Source of the DNA: Oscheius sp. JU75
Taxonomy: Eukaryota > Nematoda > Chromadorea > Rhabditida > Rhabditidae
DNA length: 64,000 bases
NCBI GenBank assembly: GCA_037178855.1
Contig: JASJZC010000007.1
Coordinates: 5,332,001-5,396,000 of the forward strand
Direction: 5' to 3'
Part shown: positions 24,201 to 35,898 of the stretch, in pieces
Layout: every line of letters starts with the position of its first letter
Position numbering within the stretch: the stretch's first letter is position 1
Translations under genes and position numbers: made by a program
The notes under the pieces: model-generated
Seen by the model: only the letters and a program-made list of their open reading frames with translations
Database searches by the model: none
What the model was told of the DNA's origin: nothing

Positions 24201-27200
24201 CCAACTGCACAAACGAGGAGAAATGCACCGGTACCTGGTACACTGGACCATGGGAGAAGTGCTCTGTGGAGTGTGGAGGAGGAAAGCAATCCCGTTTCAC
24301 TGTCTGCTTAAACTACGACAAAAAGCCTGTACCTGAATGGTGTGACGAGGCTGAGAAGCCAGAAGAGGAGCAAGAATGCAACACTGATGAGTGCCCTAGT
24401 AAGATAATATATGTTAGGTTATACAACTGATTCTTAGCCTGCTTCGATTCCGATTTCGGATGCTGCCCTGACAACTCTACCTTCGCCACCGGAGAGTACT
24501 TCCAGGGATGCTCCAACTGTTCTGTGTCCGAGTTCGGCTGCTGTGCTGACAATGTTACCGACGCTTCTGGACCAAATGGAAAGGGATGCCCCGAGTTTGT
24601 CGAGTCTCCATTGAATCTTGAAGATGCAGGAGAAGGAGAAGTTGAAGGATCTGGAGAGGGTCTTGACCTCGGAGACGCTGTTGTTCAGGCTCTTGATGAG
24701 TGCAAAGTTACCGCTGAGAACGGAGAAGAGGCCTCTATCAAGTGCAACCTTGGATCCAACATCACTGTCGTCGACGCCGATGATGATTTTGGAAACGGAA
24801 CTGACTCGACCAATGGAACTATTCACTGCTCCAAAACCGAGTTCGGATGCTGCCCTGATTGGTTCACTCCCGCTTCTGGAAAGAACAACGAGGGCTGTGA
24901 CAGCTTTGTTCAGGGAGCCTGCAACGGAACACAATTCGGTTGCTGCCCTGACGAGGTCACTCTTGCTCGCGGACCGAACTTCGAAGGCTGTGGAGAGCCA
25001 AGCTGTGCTGCTTCCCTTTACGGATGCTGCAAAGATCGTAAGACTATTGCCTTCGGACCTCACTACGCTGGATGCGAGAGATCTTCCTTCCCCTGTGAGC
25101 TTTCCGCTCATGGATGCTGTCCCGATGGAGAAACTGCTGCCCTCGGAAAGAACGGAACTGGCTGTGGAGAGAACTGCCTCACCACCAAGTAAGCAAACTG
25201 AAAATAGGGTACTTATCATACTTCAGGTACGGATGCTGCCCCGATGGAGTCACCACTTCCAAGGGACACAACAATGAAGGATGTGGTTGCGAGTTCGCTC
25301 AGTACGGATGCTGCCCGGACGGAAAGAACGCCGCCAAGGGATCAGGATACTTCGGGTGCCCAGACTCCTGCGCTCAGAGCCAGTACGGTTGCTGCCCTGA
25401 CGGAAAGACCACTGCTCGTGGACCTCACAAGGAGGGATGCCCTTGCCAATACACACGCTACGGATGCTGCCCTGATGGTGAAACCACTGCTCTTGGACCA
25501 AAACAGGAAGGATGCGACGACTGCCGCTACGGAAAGTACGGATGTTGCGCCGACGGAGTCACCAAGGCTCGTGGACCTAATGATGCCGGATGCCCAGCTA
25601 CCACCACCCCGGACTACCTCATCGGAGGAACCGTCTCTCCCTACAAGATCTCTCAGTGTGCTCTTCCTCAAGACTCCGGTAGCGTCTGCGGAGGTGGATA
25701 CAAGCTCATGTGGTTCTATGACCCTAGTGAGGGACGTTGTTCCCAGTTCTGGTATGGAGGATGCTCTGGAAACGAGAACAAGTACCACAGCAAAGAAATC
25801 TGTGAGCGCATCTGCGTTGAACCTCCAGGACAAGGTAACTTAGACTGATGTAATTGGCCCAAAGTGTTTTAGGCCGCTGCTACCTGCCCAAGGTTGAAGG
25901 ACCTCTTCGTTGTGACCAGCCCCAGGCCAAGTACTACTATGATCACTCTACCGGACATTGTGCCGCCTTTTGGTGGAGAGGATGTCTCGGAAACGCTAAC
26001 AACTTCCAGACTTGGGAAGAGTGCAGCGTACTATTCTTTTCATACATTTCCAGTAACGTTTTAGACTACCTGCAAGGGAGTTGCCCCAGTTGAACAGCCT
26101 ACTGAAGCCCCCAAGTTCGAAGACTCTCGTCCAGTTCAGCCTGAGGTTCCCGTGTACGAGCCTGTTGAATACGAGCCAGTGACATCCGCTCCTCGCGAAG
26201 AGGTCGCACAGCCCCATCCGCAGCGCGAACGCCCGCCAATGCGTAAAAATCGCTCACAACCACAGCAGTTTTTCTTTCAGCATCCCTCGAGGAAATCTGC
26301 CGCTCCACTGAGGACGCCGGACCTTGCCAAGACTACAGCGAACAGTTCTTCTACGACGCCAACTCTCACACCTGTCAGAAGTTCACCTATGGAGGTTGCG
26401 GAGGAAATCTCAACCGCTTCCGTTCTGTCGACGAATGCCAACTGCGATGTGGCTTCTTGAATCCCAACCGTCAAGAAGAACAGCGTCCGGATAGTCAGCA
26501 AAGCTTCAGACCCCAAGAGCCCGCTCCCCAGCAACAACCCCAACCTTACTTCAATCCTCAGCCAGTTCAGACCTCAGCTCCCGTCATCATTCCTTGTGAG
26601 TTATTTCAGTTTTTGTAACGCGAAATATACCCTTCGTTTTTATGATAGTTATGAGTACGTCCAGTTTCGTGTGAATCCCTTTGTTTTGCATGTATATCCA
26701 TTTCAGCTGGAAAATCTCGCGAGGCTTGCCACCTCAAGGTCGATGTTGGACGTTGCAAGGGATCTTTCGACAGCTGGTACTACGAAGTCGCCACCGGTAG
26801 CTGCGTTCCCTTCAAGTACAGTGGATGTGGAGGAAACAGCAACCGTTTCCACACTAAGGAGGAATGTGAGGGGCTTTGCGCCACTCGCGGAGGACCTGTC
26901 ACCGGAGGAGGTTTGAGCACGTTTATTATTTTGCACGGAGTGATTTTTAACATTTCTCTCAAGCCCTAACTAATGCTGATCATTTTAAAGACACTAGAAT
27001 AAATACATTTTTAGACGGACCCGCTGGAGCCAACTCTGTCTGTGACGAGGCCAAGGACACCGGACCGTGTACTGACTTTGTGACGAAGTGGTACTACAAT
27101 AAAGCTGACGGAACCTGCAACCGTTTCCACTACGGAGGATGTCAGGGGACTGGCAACCGTTTTGACAACGAACAGCTCTGCAAGTCTGCCTGCTCGTCCC

Positions 27201-29662
27201 ACCAAGGTAACAGAAATTCTTTCACATAACAACTCGACTTCAGATGTCTGCTCTCTGCCTAAGGTGCAAGGACCTTGCTCTGGAAAGCACACCTACTACT
27301 TCTACAATTCTGCCACCCAGACGTGTGAGACCTTCGTCTATGGTGGATGTCTCGGAAACACCAATCGTTTCGGCACCGTTGAAGAATGCCAGGCCCGTTG
27401 TCAGCGTAAGTAGACTTTTCCCGCAATTGCATAGCTCCTATTGCTACTTTCTTCTCAGAGCTATTGCCTATTTCCCCACATCTACTACGGTCCTGTTGCT
27501 CTTGTAGAATAGAGCTAAAGCACATTTACACATCCATACGAGTGCGTTCGTTGTTGCCCGTCCTATTTCCCATTTTAATAATAATGTACCCATCTCGTCG
27601 TCTAATCTCTCTTTGGAATCTTTCGACCCCTTACTGCCCAACTTGAATTGTCTCGCAATTCGTCATAATAAAGCAATTTTGTATTACGATAGGCGCAATC
27701 TTTCTGTATGCTAACCCCGCTAGCCTAGCAATCTAACCTGCAACCTAAACCTTAAATTGCACGTAAAGCATGTGTTCTAACTCAGTTTGTGTGTCTTACT
27801 AACTCATTCAGATTCGGCTCCCAATCCTGAACTAAAACCACACCGAGAATCCCCGTCACTTAGTCTTCCTGTCGAAGTGGACAATGCTGCGATGTCCAAC
27901 GATCGATGCTTCCTTCCCAAAGAAACTGGAAAGTGCACGTAAGTGATATACCTGGTATATATTCTAATTATTGAATGTAGTGACGCTGCGGCCATGTACT
28001 ACTTTGACGTGGCCGCCGGAATGTGTCTTCAGTTCTACTACGGAGGATGCGAAGGAAACGCCAATAGATTCCATTCCTTGGCCGAATGTCAAATGTCATG
28101 CTCACCTCATCAAGCTCTTCGAATGCCGGAAAACGATGTTGTTTCTGACGAAGGACGTGAATACAATAGAGTTTGGGAACACAGTAATGAGGTTCCGATG
28201 AGAGAGATTCAGACGGTTGGTCTTGTCTGAAACTCTTTAAAAACTTAGATGTAGATTAGCGAGGAAGAGAACGACGCATCTCTCCAGCAAATCAACACTG
28301 ACGAGCAAAAAAACAAAGAAGTCGTGCCCCAGCCCGAGTCTCCCGTACCAGAGTTGTGTCTTCTACCGGAAGAACGCGGACCCTGCTTCGGAAATCTGCT
28401 TCGTTGGAGATACAGCCAAGAGACGAGCTCCTGTGTCTCGTTCATGTACGGAGGTTGTGAAGGCAACGCCAACCACTTCACCAGCGAGGTAGGAATTATA
28501 TTTTGTTTCTAGTTCAACTTGTTTATAGGAAGCTTGCGACCGCAGCTGTGGAGTATTCCGCGAAACGGCAGTCTGCAGCGGGCCTAAAGAAGAAGGCCAT
28601 TGTGACCAGTCAGTCACAAAATGGTACTTTGATGTCAAGAAAGGAGGCTGTCATCTGATGATGTGGTCGGGATGTGGAGGAAACGGCAACCGATTTTCGT
28701 CTCGAGAAGAATGCGAGTCCCTCTGCCACGAAGAGTTTGCCTGGCAATCGACGGACATCTGTTCCCTTCCCCGATCAGCGGGGCCATGTTCCGATGCCGT
28801 GTCCATGTGGTACTACGAGAAAGACTCCAACGAATGCAAGCAGTTCACTTACGGAGGATGCCGTGGAAACGAGAACCGCTTCTACTCCAAGGAGTCTTGC
28901 GAGACTCGTTGCGCTGAAAAATCTCAGAACCTCATTCACATCAATGCTGCAGGTACTTGGTTTTGTAGTTTGCACACACATTTGTTTTAGTCGTCTGTAA
29001 CAAGCCTTTCATGACTGGACCATGCACGGACATGACTCAAAAGTGGTTCTACGACTTTGCCACTGGAGAATGTCACCTCTTCTCATACGGAGGCTGTGGC
29101 GGGAATGACAATCGATTCGATTCACGAGGAGAGTGTATGGGCGCTTGTGCAGCTGTCGGAGATCGCATTATTGAGACTAAGAAGGCCAGAGTTTTCGTCA
29201 ATGGAGAAAGTCCGTTCCAGGCTGGCTCAGCGGTAAAATACTTCGAATCTTTCATTTTATTTTGAATGCTTCAGATTGCACTCACGTGTGAAGCTGATGG
29301 TCAGACTCCAATTATCTGGTACAAAGACGGAAACGTGCTCACTTTCAGTACCCGCATCGAAGCCTTTGACGAACTGCAGCGGGTTGTGATCAAGGACAGT
29401 ACTTTCATGGACAACGGAGCTTACGCTTGCGCTGTCGGCCCTGACGGATTGTTCTCGGAGATTGTTCACGTCAAAGTCAACGGTATCTTTTTCTGCTCAT
29501 GAGACTAAAGTTTCAGCAGCCGAAATTCCGATGGACTCGTCTTGCAGCGACGTCGGAAATCAAGGTACCTGTGCCTTGATTGTGAAGTCGAATCTCTGTG
29601 GAAACAAACGCTACGGAACGTTCTGCTGTAGGAGCTGCCAACAACATGGAATCAAGGTCTAA
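21237..29662 (+). CDS. mig-6: Papilin (extracellular matrix glycoprotein)
   Basis: Secreted basement-membrane papilin; in C. elegans MIG-6 acts in cell migration and interacts with the ADAMTS pathway. About 20 exons. In order: signal peptide ([18 protein letters not shown]); a TSP1 repeat ([17 protein letters not shown]); an ADAMTS-like Cys-rich and spacer region (about 22030-22660); more TSP1 repeats (22687-24400). Then come 11 Cys-rich lagrin-type repeats of the form YGCCPDG...GC (24437-25590), interrupted after the second by an acidic linker. Eleven Kunitz domains follow, with typical YGGC-x-GN-x-NRF cores: six up to 27410 and five from 27890 to 29145. A Gln/Pro-rich linker lies between Kunitz 3 and 4. 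An Ig domain (29226-29480) and a C-terminal PLAC domain ending QQHGIKV complete it. The ATG is nine bases after TTTCAG, a probable trans-splice site. AATAAA is at 29805-29810. Confidence 0.95.
27411..27672 (+). terminator. mig-6: Alternative 3' end for a short mig-6 isoform
   Basis: Directly after Kunitz 6 the sequence reads CAGC|GTAAGTAG. Splicing at the GTAAGT leads to the long form. If the intron is retained, the frame ends after two more residues (QRK) at 27411-27413. AATAAA follows at 27667-27672 inside the same intron, which is unusually long (about 400 nt) for this gene. C. elegans mig-6 is known to make short and long forms that differ at the C-terminus. Confidence 0.65.
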
Positions 29663-29840
29663 TTTGCCCCACCATATCGCATTTACTCATCCCTTGTTGA
29701 TCCCATAATCGGCATTATCGCCCGTCTGCCAAGTGTAGTTGTCATCTCGATCCCGTAATCTCACTTGTATCATGTATTCACTTACTTATTTCAAGCATCA
29801 CATCAATAAACTGTTGTATCTAAAGGTGCTGGGAAGTCAG

Positions 29841-31001
29841 TCAGGCCCAACTGCCTCCTCCTCCATGATGAAGATGAGAAGAATAAACTCCTTGATTAGG
29901 GTGAGGGTTGTAGCTTGTACACGGTCTATTCTCACTATATCCGTGGTCAAAATCGTAAGCAGCAGCGAATTGCCTCTCTAAAATAACCTTTTGAAGAGGC
30001 AAATGTTTAACTTACCTCTCGTTGAGGCCGTCTTCACAAAGATTGTGCTTACATGGTTTTCCCTAGTTTTATAGGCCTTCTCGTAAGGGGACAGTTCGCT
30101 CGGTAGTTCTACCTTCTCTCTGCAACAACAAAGGTAGCTACAAAGACAGCAACATGTGATGGGTACAACAGCGAAAAGCAAAATAGCCCAGAACCACCCT
30201 GTTATCGAAGGAACAATGTAATCTGCGTGGTGTCCGAAACGTGGGTCATGTAAGTCCGGATCTTTGTTAATGTTAGTCAAACGCCCATTGTAATCATTTG
30301 GGTGTCTCCATTGTGTCTCCACAACTTTGCTTGTTTGGCTGATCATGTTCGAAATTGCTCCCTGGTAGTCGTTTTGATGAAGTAACGGCTTCTGTTCTCC
30401 ATTTGTGGTGCGAAAGAAAATTTTTCTTACTTGCTGATCAAATATCTCTGTGAAGTTATCTGACCAAATAGGGACATTTTCATCTTTTTCTACCCAAACC
30501 TTCATATCATCAATAGATACCTGAACCTTTTTGGAGTTGAAAAATCTACTACTAACCAGAATAAGCATAGCCTTTTTGCACTTGGAGTCTAATTTCCACT
30601 TGTGAAGCATATGAGTCGCGATTGCTCTCACAGAATCAGATGTTCCGTTTGCTACACGGCGAGCGATGACTAGAACTGCTGTGAGTCCTTTTCTAACACA
30701 AAACGTAAAACCATCATTCTGAAACATGCTAGGCTGTGCAAAATGATATTCACCTGTTCAGTTTTGTCTTCAAGCTTTTTTAAATCCTGATCCAGACGAG
30801 TTCTTGCTGTTTCTGACAGAATGCTATCGGGGTCACATAGTCTAGCTCGGTTTTCCATTCCACATTGCTTGAAACCTTTTTGTGCTCAATGTGAAAACCT
30901 ACTTTGAATTGGTCTAGCGCTGAATTTGGAAACGTAGAAGCATTCCACTCCCCTGATTGGGCTCCCAACACAAGTAAAGCAAGTAAAACCACGAATATCA
31001 T
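29841..31001 (-). CDS. MOLO1-like TPM-domain membrane protein
   Basis: Four exons, the first intron 35 nt. A signal peptide (MIFVVLLALLVLGAQSGEW) is followed by PNSALDQFKQCGMENRARLCDPDSI, split at an exon junction. The LCDPD...LS motif is typical of the extracellular TPM domain of the nematode MOLO1 family. After the domain come a long juxtamembrane region, one TM helix (WFWAILLFAVVPITCCCLC) and a Cys-rich stretch. The tail ends HLHHGGGGSWA. In C. elegans MOLO-1 is an auxiliary subunit of levamisole-sensitive acetylcholine receptors; whether this member does the same is inference. It converges on mig-6 with 178 bp between stops, and the mig-6 poly(A) signal lies 31 bp from this stop. Confidence 0.8.
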
Positions 31002-31312
31002 TTAGCAGAGCGTAAAAATAAGTTTGTTGTGACAAAAGACACAAGAAGAAAGACGTTTGCTGTGGAGCGGCAACGGGTGAAACTATCTGCTAGGTAAGTT
31101 CCGACAGCCTCGTCAGACAATGAAGACACATTAAGAGGAAGAAAACAAGAGGATTTCATGAGAGCGACAAACAAATAAATTTATATCATGCGTGTCGAGA
31201 AGACAGGATGAAGCGGTAAACAGCTGTTTTCTCCGGATATTGGGTCTCTTCATACCACCACACAGCTTTTTTTCTGGAAAACTGAACTGGATAAGTGCAT
31301 CGCCATGCTCAG

Positions 31313-31319
31313 TATATAA
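31313..31319 (+). promoter_or_regulatory. TATA box retained upstream of decayed copy C
   Basis: TATATAA, about 56 bp upstream of the position of the lost start codon. Promoter spacing resembles the other members of the family. Confidence 0.5.
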
Positions 31320-31374
31320 GCATCTCCAGACGTAGCGTTCGGTTTCTTACCCGCATTCAGTTTCTATTTCAGAT

Positions 31375-31765
31375 ATAATCCGAGAACTTGTTACTCTTAT
31401 GGGAGTTTCTCACGGTTTCCTCTCTGGAGCCCTCGGAGGAGGAGGCGGTGGCTATGGAGGTGGCTGTGGTGGAGGATGGTATTAGCATCACGAGCTTCAT
31501 TGTTAACCTTGTCTCCGCTCCTCCGCCGCCCGACCCCTGTGGCGGTGGATGGTGAGAAATGGCAAAATATGCATAGCAAAAGTATTTAAGTGGTGCTCCC
31601 CCTCCTCCAGCTCCAGTCGGATGCGAAGCTCCAATAGCTGCTCCAGTTGGAGGCTGTGGTGGAGTTCCCGCTACTTTCCCGGCTGCTCCTATTCATGGCC
31701 CTTCCTACGCTGTCTCTGTTAGCGGAGCCCCAGCTGCTGGCAATACTTACCCAGTCGGAAAGTAA
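31375..31765 (+). pseudogene. Decayed Cys/Gly/Pro-rich family gene, copy C
   Basis: Aligned by eye with the intact copy at 54493, the signal-peptide region is recognisable, but the start codon position holds ATA (31375-31377) in place of ATG, and the signal peptide has lost about six bases. The only in-frame ATG (31399) gives MGVSHGFLSGALGGGGG, with no real signal peptide. The acceptor before exon 2 (about 31530, where the intact copy has TTTTCAG) reads TTGTCTC with no AG. Exon 2 has 2/2 phase, so skipping it keeps the frame. The rest, with CGGVPATFPAAP and the terminal GNTYPVGK, is open to TAA at 31763-31765, and one intron of the intact copy is absent. Most likely a recent pseudogene. A shortened functional form cannot be excluded. 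Confidence 0.65.
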
Positions 31766-32117
31766 TCATCCTAACAAATTGGTTTCTGCAATTAGCTGTA
31801 CATTTCGGCTATAAAAATTATTCACTTCATTACATCTTTTTCGAATACCCGTATTGGTTTGCACAATTTTACCCGTAATTACATGTCAGAAGATCATCAT
31901 TTGGGAAACGATATCAGCTCTGTTTCGTCGAGATTTGTGAGAAGAGTAGCTTGACTGGCTGCCCTTGGCTGGCTGGCCAGACTGATGATGGCAATTTCTT
32001 CCACACCGTGGCCTTGTCTGAACATGACACAATAAAAGGGAACGAACAATTAATGAAACCTCAGGCCCTTTGAACCCATTCTCTTGTCCCATGTCATTCG
32101 TAGAACCGTAGCACGCG
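31766..32117. other. Intergenic, convergent gene ends
   Basis: About 350 bp with TATAAAAATTATT at 31810 and AATAAA near 32029. I see no gene. Confidence 0.4.
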
Positions 32118-32761
32118 CTATTGCATATAGGCCATAAACGGCATGAAGTAGCACGACTGAATTATTTAAGGTTTTGATTAAGAAGAACTTTACCTGCTCC
32201 CACAAAACTGCTGATGCCTGCAACGGCATGTGGTGCAAATAATCCGATTGCAAGTAGACAGACGCAAAAAACTCTCTAAATTTAGAAATTAGTTGCTCTA
32301 ATAGTATTAAACACACAAAAATGACTAGAATTAAAGTCAGTAGGGCGTAAAACAGGAGATCCTTTTTCGATTTCAATGAGATTCCCTGAACATGTTCGGT
32401 TGATAGATTATGCAAGTAGCCAACCTTATTGAGGTAAATAAGGGATGAGAGGGAGACACAGGCTGCAACAATCAGTAAAAGGCAGGGAAGCCAGAGGAGA
32501 AAGGAGACACGAGGCTGAAGGATACCATAACCACAGAGAATAACATTGGCGGCAACCTGCAATTAGTTAAATAAAAGTTGGATGCAATCAGTCGTCAGCT
32601 AGTTTGTTTCAGTTTTTTTGCGAGCTAACGAATCACTGATGGCTCAATCACACTGACTATCTTCCAGAAGGAGCATTCAAAATGAAACTCACCAGAAATA
32701 GTTCGGTATAGAAGACAGAGCTCAGGGGAGTGCCTTGTTTTGTATTCTGGGAGCTATTCAT
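32118..32761 (-). CDS. Three-TM membrane protein, unrecognised
   Basis: Three exons: exon 1 ends at 32693; exon 2 follows an acceptor TTGCAG near 32557; the last short exon ends CYFMPFMAYMQ at 32118. The start MNSSQNTKQG gives a short N-terminus. Then come hydrophobic segments VAANVILCGYG, FLLWLPCLLLIVAACVSLSS and LLFYALLTLILVIFVCLILL, a charged loop (GISLKSKKD) and an amphipathic C-terminal part. It lacks the motifs of the chemoreceptor families, and I do not recognise the family. A few nematode-only small TM families have this shape. An in-frame ATG farther upstream (32923) is possible but less likely. Confidence 0.55.
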
Positions 32762-34910
32762 CGTTTCATGCTGAGAGAAGAATGTACTGAAAGAAGTAAG
32801 TAGTCTCAGTTTCGAAAACACAATGAGTGAGATCGGGAAACGCGGAATAGAGAGTGGTGATAAGCATATTGGCCGGATAACTGGGCTTAATGCACGACAG
32901 ACAAATAGGATGACCTCGCCCATAAATCCGTGCTGGAGAGATCGATGCTGCTCATTTACTCACTAGCGCATGTTAATTACAAGCCAGCTGTCAACTGGTT
33001 GCCCGAATTTGGGTGTGAGACTTTGTCGCGGCGAGACAACAACCAAATGCAACAGAGAAGGGATGGAAATTAATTTTAGACGAGGCTGTGTTCGAAACGT
33101 GTGAGTGAGTTTTGCGGGACACGCAGCCTTTGAGACCTGGTTGGGCGCGTAGACTAGTTATAGTGGGTCTGAGGGTTGAGGTAATCATAGAAAGACGACA
33201 AACGGGAGGAGACTATTTCCCAGGCCGAATCTGTAAATAAGGCTCATGCTGCGTGACCTCGGCTGTGGCACCCTGACAGCCGGCCGCGCTAATTCCTCAG
33301 ATTATCACGAAAAGACTACTCAAAAAAGAATGTGAAAAAGAGGTTCGGTGAATGAGTACCGAAGAGCCGAATATTTTGCACAATCGAACGTCTTAAACCA
33401 ATAAAGCACCGTCAAGAGAGAGGGTTCTCGTGTTTCACGCGATCTTGCTATCGCCGTCCGAATTGGGGCGAGCGCAGGTTTCATTGTTTCTATGCGTAAA
33501 GTGAGATAGCAAAAGGGTACATGGTGCCACAAACTAATTTTGAATCTAAAGGCGAAAAAATGGGTGATTTGAACGCTACAAAAACAGAACAATAGAAAGC
33601 ATCGCAATAACAGCCAATAGAACTCAGTCAGGAAAAAGTAAAAGCCTAAACCGTGCGTCCGTTGCGCAGTCTTTCTGATGGATTTCCTAAGCTCGCATGC
33701 ACTTTTTGACGTGTCTGGATGATTAAAATACTCTAATTCAACCTAATTTATCCATCTACAATCTGAGATAACTCGCAAAGGGTCAAGTACAAATATCCCA
33801 TTTGAGGAGAGCCATCTAGAATTATCGTATGGATCTGAAAGTCTCCGCGCAAGGAATTGGACGGTTTCTGAACCTCTAGCTAAAACATGGGGTCAAACTG
33901 ATAGGTATACTTGAAAAGCCAGCCTCGGTTACGAATATCGGGAGACATCGACACGTTTTTGACAAATGACTTATTTTATTTTCTAACCTATTATTCCCAA
34001 ATTTTTTTTCTAGGTTTTATATAGGTAGTTAAAACTGTGGGACAGAATTTGAGAGCAATTGGATAGGGCAGATGGACCCAAGCCGAAAAATGACGATTTT
34101 CAGTTTTCAAGCACGCCCACTAAGTTAACGCAGAAACAAACCACCGCGTAACGCTAAGCGCAAAAACTGACATGAGAAAGAGAATATGAGAAAACGCCCA
34201 AGTTTCGAGAACTATTTGAACAGAGCTTATTTTCATAATGAGAATGTTTCGGATGTAACTTTGCATTTAAATGCGAATCTTAATAGCCCTAAACAGGGGG
34301 AAGTGTGCAGTTCTCAGCTAGCAAAGAGTCGTACTCGAGTCTACGCGTTCAAACATTGCGCAGCTTCTCACCGTCAGCTGGAAAGTGCTCGCAAACAACC
34401 TCACTGCAGACGAACAACAGACTGTGACGAGCGAGTTCGTGCTTCGGTACGACAACAAAACATGGGATTTGAAACCGATCCCTCATTTGCAGCTGGATTA
34501 TCGGGAAAACACCTTGTCATCAGACGAGCTATAATTAGACCATCCCTTACATTAACAGTTACAAAATATGAATCATTCCGGTAAGCGTGTGAAACTGAAA
34601 TAAGATTGATTCAGTGTCACGTGGCAATGAAAACTTTTTAGGGTCTGGTCAGATGGTCGCCGCCTGGTTTAATTCGACGAAATGTTGCAGCTGGAATCAA
34701 CCGCTGGCAGTCTTGATGACATCAACAAGTTTGTGAAACCGCCACTTTTGGGTGCCTGTCCTCGAAACGTACGATGATAAGTGAGGTTTGGAATTCAGAC
34801 AGATCTATATTTTTGAGTTTGAGATGCTGTTCTTTAGGTCGTGGAGCCTTTTCCACAAAAGTTTCTTGCTTTCCAATGTGGCTGGTTATAATGTGACTAG
34901 TTTATTGCAT
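32762..34910. other. Intergenic region, no gene found
   Basis: About 2.1 kb. Open frames at 33320-33607 (minus) and 34186-34584 (+) do not look like proteins and have no plausible splice partners. I see nothing else I can support. Confidence 0.4.
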
Positions 34911-35898
34911 TTATTTCTTGTTAATAAGGTTAAGGAATTCTTCTCTGGTCTTCGGATCGTCTCGGAACACTCCGAGCATGCATGAGGTAGTCGTCGTCGC
35001 GTTGATCTTCTGTACACCTCGCATCACCATGCACATATGACTAAAGTCAGTGGTTAGTCCGATATTTAGAAGAATAAAATGAAACGCGCCCGCGTTCTGC
35101 AAAATTTCGACCCCTCACCTGGCTTCAATGACGACTGCGACTCCATTTGGTTGCACAGCTTGAACCATGGCGGTGGCGATTTGTTTAGTTAGCCTCTCTT
35201 GCACTGAAATAATTTATGGTCATACACGAAAAACCAGGCTCAATCAAACTTCCGGTGAATAATGAAAGAGAACAAACCTTGAAGCCTTCGGCTGAACATT
35301 TCCACGATTCTGGCTAGCTTGGAAAGTCCAAGGACCTTCTTGTTGGGCAGGTAGCCGATGTGAACTTTTCCCATGAAGGGTACGAGATGATGTTCACAGA
35401 GAGAGAACATCTCGATGTCACGAACAATGACCATTTCGTCGTGGTCCTCATCGAAAACAGCCTCGTTCAGAATAGCTGAAACAATACTCCATGTTGTTTC
35501 ACCTTTACTCACCATCGAGTTGCTCATCGTATCCCTTGGTAAAAGCCAGCATAGCCTTGGCGGCTCGCTCTGGGGTTTTCATTAGCCCCTGGCGGTTCAC
35601 ATCTTCTCCGAGATGCGTGATGATGGATGAATAGTGCTGAAAACTAGCGGTTAGCGATTGGCAATGAAGAAGCGCAAAAATAAGGCGCAGGTTTACGACC
35701 GTCTAAAGAAAAAAGCAGTAGGGTAACCAACCTTAGCCATATCGTCAAGATGGTTAGCCTTGTCTCCATATTCTTTCACAAGTTTGTCCTGAAAACATCT
35801 GACGCTCACACGAGCTGCGGCTCACCCACCTTTTTGAGGTCAAGATCGACAGACTTGCCGCTTTCTCTATCAGACTGGAATCCACTTTCAGCTTCCAT
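34911..35898 (-). CDS. cat-4: GTP cyclohydrolase I
   Basis: Converts GTP to dihydroneopterin triphosphate, the first step of tetrahydrobiopterin synthesis, needed as cofactor for dopamine and serotonin synthesis. Six exons. The start [20 protein letters not shown] is a short polar N-terminus. Family signatures: [15 protein letters not shown] and [19 protein letters not shown]; the zinc and active-site segment [40 protein letters not shown]; and [20 protein letters not shown] with the second zinc Cys. The C-terminus [11 protein letters not shown] is typical. Length (about 220 aa) matches the animal enzyme. All key residues I know of are present. Confidence 0.96.

Noticed and set aside
24434-25843. 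Long open frames on both strands over the Cys-rich repeats of papilin (up to 261 codons)
   Set aside because: Produced by codon bias of the repeat array; none has a family signature, and the in-frame papilin reading is unambiguous.
34186-34584. 132-codon open frame in the gap upstream of cat-4
   Set aside because: No signal peptide, domain or splice partner; composition is like random sequence.
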